This document shows positions 25,695-35,799 of a DNA stretch of 64,000 nucleotides, piece by piece. The first letter of the stretch is position 1; each line of letters opens with the position of its first letter. The position numbers were made by a program, and so were the translations under genes. This DNA comes from Galeruca laticollis (lineage: Eukaryota > Arthropoda > Insecta > Coleoptera > Chrysomelidae): contig OY998176.1 in NCBI GenBank assembly GCA_963921935.1, positions 169,380,445 through 169,444,444 on the forward strand. The letters are read 5' to 3'. Under the pieces are notes generated by a model. It saw nothing but the letters and a program-made list of their open reading frames with translations. It had not been told where the DNA came from and made no database searches.

Positions 25695-27345
25695 CTCTAA
25701 CTGAGAAATCAATTTTTCGTAGCGTTGACCATATACCACTTCTTCCCTATTATGGATATTGGATACTGAGATATATCTTGATCCATCCTGTCTGTTCCTC
25801 CCATATGTCTGTTGTATTCGGAAACTAAATATGGTCTGGGAATTTTAACAACTTTTTTTTCTGACTGTGAATATATTCTCACTTATCCAAGTGGATGAAT
25901 TTTATGAACAGTAGATGCGACAGTTACCACAACATTCTCATTCCAGCGTGCTATCGAGACCCCATTTTCAGCGCAAATTTTAAATTCGTGTTCTCCCCTT
26001 TTTTCCGTTTTACTTTTTTTATCAGTAATTGGACAGGACTTGGGTAAACGATTCTCTGTCATCGTTCCTGTTGCACCATAACCTCGTTCACTGATGTGAC
26101 AAAGTAAGAGAAACCCAGTAAAAAGGTTGTCGAAATAGATAAGTCTGATTTGGTAACTCATCCAACATTTTGACCAATGGAGCTGCACATGCTCCATAGT
26201 GATATTAATATAATTCATTGCTATTTGGGCTGCTCCCCTGATAGACCCCAAAGTTTACCAAATATCCAAAATCCGTGTTGAGACACCAAACTTTGTAACC
26301 AAATCGAATTGGTTTGCCGTTTATATACTGTTTACAAGAATGGCGTCCAAATATTTGACCAAAGCCTCATCATAATTTAGGTGCTCAGCAGGAACAAAAT
26401 ATTCCAAGAAATGTGATTTTAATAGGTCAATAAATGGTCGAAGTTCACACATCTTATTTTTTTAATCAAGTTTTGTGCCGTGTAAAAATCTCATTATCTG
26501 TACAAATCGATCCCTGCGCATAGCCTCAGATACCAGTTTATTGTTCATGTCCAAACCCCTATTCCAGTAGAATCTCTTTCCTGGCAAAACGACGTAACCT
26601 GTTAAGAAAAGGATACCTATAAAATAACTTATTTCATCTTTGCTAATATTAGGGGGTGAGCAATTTATGAATCCAGCATATCTGTTAGATTCCTCAACAA
26701 AAAGATTCATAATAGAATCATCCAGGAACATTTGAAATACTTCTACGACGGTCTTGTTATGGAATTGAAAGTAGTTCGGTTTTGGTTGTGTAGAAATATT
26801 ACCAACAATGTCTTCATAAATCCATTTATAAGTAAGTTTCAGTTCTTTATGTGATGGTTGGACATCTTGGACTTCTTCAGCATTATCTTCCTCTTCCTCT
26901 TCGTAAAAAGGCTGTCCAGATATTCGTTGGCTATTTCCCAGGACAACTTCTGCTGGCGCTGATAATTGATTTCTGCTTATATTGTCTAATAAACCACTTT
27001 CATCCTCCTAGACAGAGTCTTCATCAGGGAGTTCTGAAGCCTCTGGTGGAGTTATAAATATTTCTCTTACACCTGGTGCAGATATGTCGTCATCATCTTC
27101 CTCTAACATGACCAAAGCTTGCTGGAGATCAAATATCTTCCTGAAAGTAAAACATCAGTTTAAAAACATATCGTTGCCAAATGACAACAGTACAAAAAGC
27201 ATTCATAACCTAAAAACCATGCATCTTAAATTATGTTGCATATTATTCTGTACTTCTACTAAGTCTAAGTAATGAACTATACCTATATAAACAACCCAGT
27301 ATTTTATTTAGGAAAAAACCCTACTTACTCCCATTTTATGTCCAT
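25695..27345 (-). pseudogene. piggyBac-like transposase 1, two exons
   Basis: A DDE transposase relic of the piggyBac superfamily (cuts and pastes at TTAA). Reading leftwards: a 17-nt first exon (ATG at 27345, ending at 27329), GTAAGT donor at 27328-27323, a 188-nt intron, acceptor CAG at 27143-27141, then an acidic N-terminus with EEDDDDISAPGVREIF. The core follows: NLFVEESNRYAGF (about 26,700), SEAMRRDRFVQIMRFLHG (about 26,510), LNYDEALVKYLDAIL (about 26,370), IYFDNLFTGFLLLCHISERG (about 26,130) and WNENVVVTVAS (about 25,930). After a frame change, EYNRHMGGTDRMDQ occurs near 25,790. Known conserved blocks are in order. An in-frame TAG near 27,010, another stop near 26,340 and frameshifts inactivate it. 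No terminal repeats were found. Confidence 0.85.
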
Positions 27346-27668
27346 TTTTCGAATATCGTTCACAAAAACGCACTTGTTAGCTTCTAAAAATGTAACAAAA
27401 ATGAATCGTTTATAGATCGTTTACTTGACAAGTGTCATAACTAAAGTTTTATAATGTTGGCAACCAGTAATTCAATGCGGAGAATTTCAAAAAACGATAG
27501 GTTTTGGAAGGTTAAAGTCTAAAAGCTCTTTATTTTTGTGAACAATTCGGAAATACTTTGAAAAAAAAACTCCTAGAACTAATAATTTTAACATCTATTC
27601 TTATTTTTTTTGTATTCAGTTAAATTTGTAATACTACAATTCATGAGCCTCATAGAAAAAGTTTACTT
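27346..27668. other. upstream of piggyBac 1, nothing recognised
   Basis: May contain the promoter and 5' end of the piggyBac-like element, but no terminal inverted repeat or TTAA-bounded end could be identified. Confidence 0.35.
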
Positions 27669-27669
27669 T

Positions 27670-29215
27670 CATGACATAGCCACCACTTAGTTTGATGGAC
27701 ATGAATGAGTGATCGTATATATTCTTCATGATACGAATTATTTTGGAGCTCACGCGTGATTGATATAATTTATGCCATAATAAATCATGGTTAATAATAT
27801 CAAACGCTCTCTTGAAGTCTATAAAAACAGCAATGACTTTTCTTTTTGGTAACCGAAGGGGAAATTGTAGGACTGAGTTCAGGATAAATATATTATCTTC
27901 GCAACTTCGATGTTCCCTAAACTCAAATTGACATTCCAGTAGAATACGATTTTCTTCGCACCAATTATATAAGCGATTTAATAAGATGGAGGTTAAGAGC
28001 TTAGCAAATCAATAAACACCTCTATAATTGTTTGGTTCATCAGGTGCACCTTTTTTATGTAACATAGTTAAGATAGTTTTATGCCAACCAGACGGTACTG
28101 TTTCTCTCTCAAATATTCTATTGTACCAATTACATACATATGGGATCAACTTTTGGGGCAAACTTTTGATAAACTCATAAGGAATTCTATCTATGCCAGG
28201 GGTTTTGCCGTTCTTGCACACTTCAAGAGCTTGATAAACGCCATCGGCCGAAAGTTATTAGTCCAAGTAAAGTGAGATGGCGCCATAAAATATTATCACG
28301 GAAATGTGCTTCAGTTGATATAAATTTTCATAAAAATATTCCCATTGCTCTAGTTCAATACCATTTTTTAGAGTAACGTTTATGAAGGTTTTCAGAGTCT
28401 TCCAGAAGTCAGCCTGGTTTATGGTGTTACTTAGTTTGCTCAATTTGTCTTTGTGATATGCAGTTTTCTTGTTAGAAATAATTTTTGTATAGTTCTTTTG
28501 AACTTCTAAGTATTCTGTTTTGAGAGGTTCTAGAAAATGGTATGCTTTGAATATCTCAATTATTTTTTCGTTGAAGCAAAAAGAGTCAAACCAGGGTTGT
28601 ATCTTAGGAAATTTCTGATGTGGCTGTGGTACGCAAGTTAATCTTAAGTTTTTTGAGGAATCAAAAATTGTAGAGCAAATGTTGAAATATGCATATTCTG
28701 GGTCAAGCAGCAACCCGACATTTGGTGAATATTGCATTAAGGATGTGTAGTTAATACTTTCTGTTTCCACCCATCTAAGACACTCAACTGGGGTTCCAAC
28801 AATTGCATTATACCCTGGACAGACACATTCAGATTGCACCTTGAAACAAATGGGAAATTGATCAGATAGATATTGGTCCTTATTAATGTGAATATTCTTC
28901 ATTACATCAAGCTTATCATTATTACAGAAGCATAAGTCCAAGTTACATCCAATAGAGTCCGATCATGAGCATCTAACATTTTGTCCCTGGTTTCCATATT
29001 AGGGAAAACTTAGTGCTCCCCAACATTTCAACAGGTATGGTGCTATTATCACCTATTCTTGAATTTAAATCGCCAGTAAGTATAAATACGTGTTTTTTAT
29101 ACGTACCACGAAGTCTGTCGAGCATTTCTTGGAGATAATCAAGCTTCTCCTCAAATTGGAGAGATTGTTTGAAATATATAACACAAATAACGAACTTATA
29201 ATGAGACATTTTCTT
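27670..29215 (-). pseudogene. LINE ORF2 relic: APE endonuclease end and RT start
   Basis: Minus strand. The highest-coordinate part encodes HVFILTGDLNSRIGD (about 29,090-29,045), the GDxN block of an APE-type endonuclease. A long linker with PKIQPWFDSFCFNEK and NKKTAYHKDKLSKL follows (28,950-28,260). Next come the RT start KTPGIDRIPYEFIKSLP (28,212-28,160) and PNNYRGVY, and after a frame change EVAKIIYL and the A-motif region VIAVFIDFKRAFD (about 27,830, read across a frame change). Similarity stops near 27,670, before the YxDD box. Both the 5' endonuclease half and the 3' RT half are lost. The clade (I, R1 or relatives) is not certain. Confidence 0.75.
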
Positions 29216-29264
29216 ATTACATGTTAGTCACTATGGAGTTGAGTCGAGAAGGCACAAGTTATAT

Positions 29265-29300
29265 TTATTATTATTATTATTATTATTAATATTATTACAA
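29265..29300. repeat. (TTA)n tail of the CR1-like LINE
   Basis: A short TTA/ATT repeat at the downstream (left) end of the minus-strand LINE. CR1/L2-type LINEs end in short tandem repeats rather than poly(A), which supports that assignment and marks the 3' end. Confidence 0.65.
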
Positions 29301-29399
29301 ATAAATGAGGGCAGAGAAGCTGGCTCCTATCAAGCTAAAAAAAATATATATTTCAAAAGAAATTCCTACTAGTAGTGAACAAACAAATGAGAGGAAGAA

Positions 29400-31490
29400 G
29401 AAGTTACGATTAAGCTCTAAAAGTTATTAAATAAGTAACACTGATCTAGTCTATTTTTGAATATGTTGACACTTGTTGCTGAGACAATTTTATTGTCCAA
29501 AACATACCAAATATTGAAAATTCTGTTTGGTGAAATGTTTTGTCTCGATCTAACCGCAAAATTTTCCTTTTTTAACTTGAAGTGGTGTCCTCGAAGTCTC
29601 GTGTCCGTATTTAGGGTGAAAACTGTATTTAGATCTCCAAATATATATTTAAGAATTCGAAAGGCTACAATAAGATCACCTCGCATCCTACGCAGCTCAA
29701 ACGTGGTAAGATTTGCCATGGATAATCTTTCTTCATATGAAGGTCTTAAAGGTCCAAAAGCAACTCTGGTAGCCCTCCGCTGTACACTTTCCAGCAACGT
29801 TCTATCACGAGTCCAGGTACCAGACTGGGCCGGCGTATTCAAGGATAGGTCTGACGTAAGTAGCATACAGTTTGCAGAAGCTCTGGGAGGATATGTTTGA
29901 GAAGCATTTCCTAATAAGATACAGTCTGGTATTTGCACGTTTGGATACTGAGAGCACATGATCGGACCAAGATAGTACACTAATCACGATAACACCCAGG
30001 TCATTATGAGAGGTTACTGTGATTAGAATTTGTCCGTCAATAAAATAATCAAAATGTGGGTTATTTTTACCGACGTGAAGCACTACACATTTTTCAGTGT
30101 TCAATGGAAGTACCCATTCCGAAGACCACTGATGTATTGACATTAGGTCGTTTTGAATAGATAGATGACTTGTGATGGGATTGTCATATATTTTTGAGTC
30201 GTCGGCATATTGCGATATTTTGCTGGAAACGTGAAACGGTGAATCGCTAGTGTACACTGTAAACAAAAGTGGGCCCAAAACTGAGCCCTGCGGAACACCA
30301 CTTTAAACTGGTCTTTTATGAGAAAAGGAGTCACCAACTCGAACCTTTTAGAAACGATCCATCAAAAAGTTTTCAATCCATAGTTTTAAGTTTCCTCTAG
30401 TACCGGAATGTTCTAACTTGTACAGGAGTCTTCGCTTGGGAACCCGGTCGAAAGCCTTGGAAAAATCTAAATACACTATATCAATAGGTTCTCTATTATT
30501 CAAGAATGATGTCCAGTCATTCACACAATGGAGTAAGTTGGTAAGTGTTGACCGCCCTGGAATAAATCCGTGTTGTTGTTTTGGAATAATATGTTCTTCG
30601 AGGAGGAAATCCATCATAGTCTCGGAAATAATAGATTCTATTAGTTCACTGACGACGGGCAATAAACTTATTGGGCGATAATTGTGACTATCCAGCTTAT
30701 TGCCCTCCTTAAAAATGGGGGTCACAGAAGCTAGTTTCCAACTAGACGGCAGAGAGCTGTTTGTAAAGGACGATTGCATTATTAAGCATAGCGAAGTAGC
30801 GAGAGCGTCGGAACATCTTTTGAGAAAGTAGGGTGTCCGACCATCTAAGCCAGGTGAGGCGTTAGTACGCAGATTTAGCAAATGCTGTTTGATTTTATCA
30901 TTTGTGAACAGAATATTGTCAAGAGAGGCGAAGAGACGGGGGAATATGATGTCAGGCATATTGTCATTTGGAAGTTCGTTTGTAAAAACTTTTGAGAATG
31001 TCTGTGAGAGTATTTCGGAAGTCTCTTTATTTGACGAGCAAATGCTACCGTCATCTTTTAGAAGCAGAGGAATCGCGACTTTGGATGATAGTGAGGAACG
31101 TATGTATTTAAAATTTTTTTCTGAGTTTCCGCTGGCTATAATTGATTCTTCAAAGTTGTGCCTGAGATTATCGAGTAGTACTTTGACCCGATTAGAAAAA
31201 TTGCGATGGTTACTGAAATTTCTTTCTATAAAAAATAACAATTCTTCCACTTGCGCGTCTGCGAGTCTTATCCCTTGTAGCTTTGAAAAAAACAATGTTA
31301 TATTGATCTACATTATTGTGAGGAAATTCTATATTACCTGATATCCAGGTTTCACAGACGCATAATAAGTCAATAGCTGGTAATTTTGCGAATATATTAT
31401 GGATATTTTTGAACCCATTCATATTCCAAAAGTCAATTTTTAAATGGTTGTCACTCGTTTTAATTTGTTGGATTGTTTTGGAATACAAAC
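29400..31490 (-). pseudogene. CR1-like LINE ORF2, internally deleted
   Basis: Minus strand. It starts with an endonuclease N-terminus (IDFWNMNGFKNIHNIFAKL, DLLCVCETWISG, about 31,430-31,330) but jumps straight to the linker (SNHRNFSNRVKVLLDNLR, about 31,210), so most of the endonuclease is deleted. RT follows with ASPGLDGRTPYFLKRC, SHNYRPISLLPVVSELIE, the A motif DIVYLDFSKAFDRVPKR (about 30,470), the C motif SQYADDSKIYD (about 30,215; YADD intact) and the C-terminal VRPILEYAGPVW, RRATRVAFGPLRPSYEERL and SVNIFKNRLDQC (about 29,440). Frameshifts lie near 30,300 and 29,840. The element seeded itself by target-primed reverse transcription; this copy is inactive. It follows the matching ORF1 at 31565-32306. 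Confidence 0.85.
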
Positions 31491-31564
31491 GATGCTCATT
31501 TCCAGTTACACTAAGTTTTTTTTATTTTGACGTATCAAAAATTAATTTTGCTCAAATTGATCCC

Positions 31565-32306
31565 ATCTCCATGTTATTCCGTTCATTTCCAATCTTTTAA
31601 ATCTAACTGTCACATTTGCCCCCTACTTTCTTTCCTCTCTCGCGTAATCCCTGATGTTTTTTTGAACTTCTCTGTCCACTTCTGTTTATTCTCAATATAC
31701 ATCTGTTTCCGTTTCAGTCTTCTCTTTTCCTCCAGGATTTTGAGTTTGTCCTCCCGTTTAACCATTTCTATTATGCATCTTGTTTGCCCACATCTATAAC
31801 CCTTTTCAATTTTGGCTTTTATAACTAATTCAATTTCCCAAAAACTCTTCAACTTCTTTATTCAACTGTTCTTCACTCCCAGTTTCAACTTGGATTCCAG
31901 ATACTCCTAAATTATTATGAAATTTATGTTTTTCAAGATTTTCTAGTCGTTTCTAGGTGTTTTCCATTCTGTTCAATATTTTCTTTTTTCCACTCATTTT
32001 TTGATAATTTGATTGCTTCCTTGATTAGACTTATTTCCACGGTGTTATTCTTAATGTCCAGTTTTACTTCTTTTATATCCTACCTGATTTCCTTGATATC
32101 ATCTTTTATTTCTAATTTTATTTGTGCAATATCCTCTTTTATTTCGCGTTTTAGCTGTTCAAGTATGGTTTTAATTTCGTCCATATCCCAACTATTAGCG
32201 TTTAGTTCTTCACTTAATGGTTCTTTTTATATGGTGTCCTCTGAGTTACTTGAACTTGAACTTCAAATGAATTATCGTGTTCAGGTTTATCTCTGTTATT
32301 GCTCAT
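31565..32306 (-). pseudogene. CR1-like LINE ORF1 (coiled coil)
   Basis: Minus strand, ATG at 32306 (MSNNRDKPEHDNSFEVQVQV). The central region in several frames has heptads of Ile/Leu with Lys/Glu, as in LINE ORF1 trimerisation domains. The end is better kept: FWEIELVIKAKIEKGYRCGQ (the first residue lies in a neighbouring frame) then KLKILEEKRRLKRKQMYIEN, near 31,840-31,680. These resemble the basic C-terminal domain of insect LINE ORF1 proteins that chaperone RNA. Multiple stops. It ends about 80 bases before the ORF2 start, in the same orientation. Confidence 0.65.
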
Positions 32307-33948
32307 AGAGATGATATGCTGGTATATTGAAATAATTCCTCCAAATTATTGCAGTTAAACTTTAAAATGTCGCTAGCTTTCAGTACAGACCTGTCCTTAA
32401 TTATTTTGATGGACATCTTTAATTTTCTCTTACCAGCAGGCAACTTGTTTTCTCGTTTTACCAGTTCATATATGTACAAAATTTATATTGTGTATTTGAG
32501 GTTAATTCATTTGGATTAGTTCTTTATTTAAAACAAAAACAAGAAGAGACTTACACGTTTTCTTGATGCACTGTATAATAATCCACTATCATTTTCACAA
32601 TGAATCATTCACGGAATTTTTGCAGTCTTTTTCTCAAAATATTTTATAGTAAGTCTGACTAACAATTTCATAACGACAAACAATTTCGATCCCGGAAAGG
32701 ACTCCGAGAGATGAAAGATCTGAAATAGTATTGTGAAAGACACGGTGAAAATGTGAAAAATGCACAGCTGGTCAACTGGTTCAAAAATGCCATCTGGAAA
32801 AATACGTTGTTTTATAAGTGCACGTATAGGAAATGATTTGTGTTAAATGGTGAATGAATATTTAAGTCCATGAAAACGAGAGACTACGATGAAGAGATGA
32901 ACATCGCGATGTACGATAGTTGGTTTGGAACTATTACTGGAAATTTGGAACCAGGATGGATTGGCTATGGATAGGCATATGATTACTGTCAGTACTAGTG
33001 TCACTATATTCTAAGTTTGATGTTATATTATCGGAAATGTCAGTCATTCTTTCAGAAGTATTATATAAAATTCGTTTTAAGTGATATGGAGGATAAGAGT
33101 TTTTGTAAAAAAGGTTGTACAATAATTTTAAATTTGTTTTATGAAATGTTGGATTTGAAGTTTGTTAGACTCCATTTTTCATTTGATGGATTAGGTTAAT
33201 GTTCATATTACGTGGATGATTAGAATGATAATTGATATATTTACCTGAACTTATAGGTTTTTTATACCAGTCAAGTAGAATTTTATTTTCATTATTCATA
33301 ATGAATTTGGTATCAAGAAAAGGTAAGGATCGAAACTATTGAAGTAAAAAAGTATTTTATCAATTTCCTTACATGGAAGAGATAAAATTATATGATCCAC
33401 TTACCCTTACAGATGTGCACTTGCTCAACACGTATTGTATAAAGGCCATAACTTGAAGTATTAATCTGCTAATGTATTGACAACAAAAGAAAATTATAGA
33501 AAGCGTCTGTTTTTAGAAAAGGCATATATCAATCAAGATGATGACTGTATAAATGAAAAAAACAGAGTTGAATAATCTTAGCGTAATCTATGAATATCTT
33601 TTAGAATTTGAAAAACAACATTCAAATTTAAGTTTCAATTATAAAAAAATGTATCATATCATCCAAGTAATACAAATTAACAAAATTCGTATTGGCTTGG
33701 CAACGTTATGTAATGTCTCTATATTGTTTTTTAAAGTTTGATAATTTTTGGAAAATATTTAGAATAATTTATATTTTACAACATGACCTACAACCTGTAA
33801 GTATTTTATATATAATATTTATTTTTAAATGTGATCATAAATTTCAATTATAGTCCTTGAAAATGAGTACATATTATTCGAAAGCTCGGAGGAAAATGAA
33901 TATTTATAAGAGTACACGTTGGTGTTATTGCTACATACCCAATGAAAA

Positions 33949-33950
<2 letters not shown>
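32307..33950. other. no gene recognised
   Basis: AT-rich. Short frames at 32934-33122 (minus), 33017-33199 and 33553-33741 (plus) match no family I know. Confidence 0.4.
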
Positions 33951-34001
<51 letters not shown>

Positions 34002-34212
34002 CAACGAATAGATTAGTGGGTATTGCACGCAAATAGAAGAAGGGGCTACTGAAAAGAGTGGTAACCGCAGACATGCATGTTTCTGGCTCATTAGCCGTCA
34101 TCGGTACGGTACAACCAAGAAAAGATGTGAAACATGGTAGCAAATGTGTTGAATGAAACATGAGAAAATATAACAGAATTCAGCAGAATAGTCAAACACA
34201 ACAATAAGCAAC

Positions 34213-34252
<40 letters not shown>
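33951..34252. repeat. (TA)n - 207-bp unit - (TA)n block
   Basis: (TA)n tracts at 33951-33999 and 34216-34252 enclose a unit bounded by an 11-bp direct repeat AGCAACGAATA at 34000 and 34207. The unit includes the hammerhead motif. The arrangement looks like one monomer plus the start of the next of a tandemly arranged element, as seen in Penelope-like terminal repeats and retrozymes, but only one full unit is present. Confidence 0.6.
34064..34110 (-). ncRNA. hammerhead ribozyme motif (probably decayed)
   Basis: Read on the minus strand: stem I 5' strand ACCGTA (34110-34105), core CCGATGA (34104-34098; the consensus is CTGATGA, so U4 is C), stem II GGCT-AATG-AGCC, GAAA, short palindromic stem III ACATGCATGT, cleavage triplet GTC, then TGCGGT (34069-34064), which pairs with ACCGTA through six base pairs including one G-U. 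All three stems and the conserved core are in correct order. The U4 change and a C-A mismatch at the base of stem II would weaken or abolish cleavage. Very short stem III is a known feature of hammerheads in Penelope-like elements. Confidence 0.65.
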
Positions 34253-34255
<3 letters not shown>

Positions 34256-34258
<3 letters not shown>

Positions 34259-34415
34259 TATATACCTTAAATTACTTAGTACATATTAAATAAATTGCTT
34301 AATCAGCATATTGTGTAATAACCTGTTGTTGAATTTACTTCGAATCTTGGAACTTGTAACTTTTGTTAAATGAATAATTTTTTAAAAAACCTTTTTCCGT
34401 GTGTAAAAAGTTATT
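34256..34415 (+). repeat. 5' LTR of element 2 (internally deleted)
   Basis: Starts TGTTATATACCTTAAATTAC, identical to the 3' LTR start at 41034, and ends GTGTAAAAAGTTATT just before the primer-binding site. It is 160 bp against 240 bp downstream. The missing 80 bp lies after CCTGTTGTT. Confidence 0.92.
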
Positions 34416-34433
34416 TGGCGCAGTCAGTAGGAT
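34416..34433 (+). promoter_or_regulatory. primer-binding site, TGGCGCAGTCAGTAGGAT
   Basis: Directly abuts the LTR and matches, with one change, the TGGCGCAGTCGGTAGGAT site used by insect gypsy/17.6-type elements. This fixes the LTR end and plus orientation. Confidence 0.9.
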
Positions 34434-34801
34434 ATGTTAAACGGGCGTTACTGAATATAACGATCGGTTCGTATCAACGATTCATTAACATACCTTAAGT
34501 GAATAATCGGGACTCTTGGTTAAGTGAGTTAAGTAGCTTAATTCGAAGACAGTTGGCTCGTACGAAGAGGAATTTCAAGGGAATATTGGTAATTCCAATT
34601 ACAGGTACAACTAGATGGCGAAAGCACTCCTAATTTGCATGTAAGTATTTTATGCCGTATAGAGGAAATAATTGTTTATTTAATTCAGAAAGCTCTGATA
34701 ACTCAGATTCTGATTTAGATTCTGGCTCACAAACATATCGTAACCGTAAAATGAATATTGAATAATCAAAACCTAAATTCAAATTAAATACATTATACAA
34801 A

Positions 34802-35799
34802 ATGCCGGTAGATCAAGTGGTACCGCAACTGAAAAAGGAATATCTGGACATGATTCCAGAATCCCATGGCGAAAACGCTTTATTACCCAGATTCATAGAA
34901 ATTTCTGATAAAATAGTAAATAAATTTCACAATACAGTAGATTTAACAGACTTTCAAAATGAATATTTGAAGTCTAGTATTTTATCAAAAATTAAAGGCC
35001 AAGCCGCCATAAATATTTCAGCTTGTAATATAACCAATTGGCAGAATTTGAAAGATGCTTTATTGAACACATATGCAGATAAACCAGACATTTACACGTT
35101 AAGTAATGAAATATCGGAATTAAAGCAAGGAAATGAATCACCTTTTGACTTTCACAATAGGATACAGCATCTTCCGAATCTACAAACATCATTATCAATG
35201 ATGCAAGTGAACAAGCCATTTTAGGCAACTATTTCAGAAATTTAGCACTAAGAGGATTATTACGCGGATTAAAGGAACCTCTCAGTACACTAACGCGTAC
35301 CAAGAGTCCTAGCGATCTAAATTCAGCTTTAAATGTTCTAACCAATGACTTCCAAGTTTATTTAAGTAATAATAACAACAATGCAAATCCAAAAAAATCA
35401 TTTAATAAGCCACATAAAAATAATTATCCTAATAATAATCAAACGGTAAGCAGACCCAATTTACAACATAATTATCAACCACAATTCAATAGAAATTTCA
35501 ATAATGAGAATAATTTACCTAGTACAAGTATAGATAAAAATTTTCTGAATGGAAATACTAATGTTGTCAAACCTAGTAGAATTTATCAATTTCAAAAACC
35601 TACTCCAATGAGTATATCTACTCCTAATACGTACAATAAACCCAATGTACAAAATGAAAATAATGAGCAAAATCAATTGTATTTCGTAGGTAATAGAAAA
35701 AAATTTATTTCGGAAGATGATACTGAACGTCACACTGATGTCGAAGATTGTTTTTTAGAGGAAATTGCCTCGGAAGAGACAGACACGCAGAAATGTTAA
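34802..35799 (+). pseudogene. gag of errantivirus-like element 2
   Basis: ATG 34802 begins a Gag-like structural protein with FIEISDKIVNKFHNTV and NWQNLKDALLNTYADKPD. The frame shifts near 35,165 and continues as NYFRNLALRGLLRGLKEPLS and an Asn/Pro-rich tail with no CCHC knuckle, as usual for errantivirus Gags. It ends at TAA 35797-35799. Its last part overlaps the protease frame by about 50 bases in the -1 phase. About 333 codons would be near the usual size. Inactive because of the frameshift. Confidence 0.85.
35751..35757 (+). promoter_or_regulatory. candidate -1 frameshift site TTTTTTA at gag/pol overlap
   Basis: In the gag frame the codons read TGT TTT TTA, giving the X XXY YYZ heptamer T TTT TTA in exactly the right phase. 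Slipping back one base enters the protease frame, which is open across the overlap. No downstream structure was verified. Confidence 0.65.
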
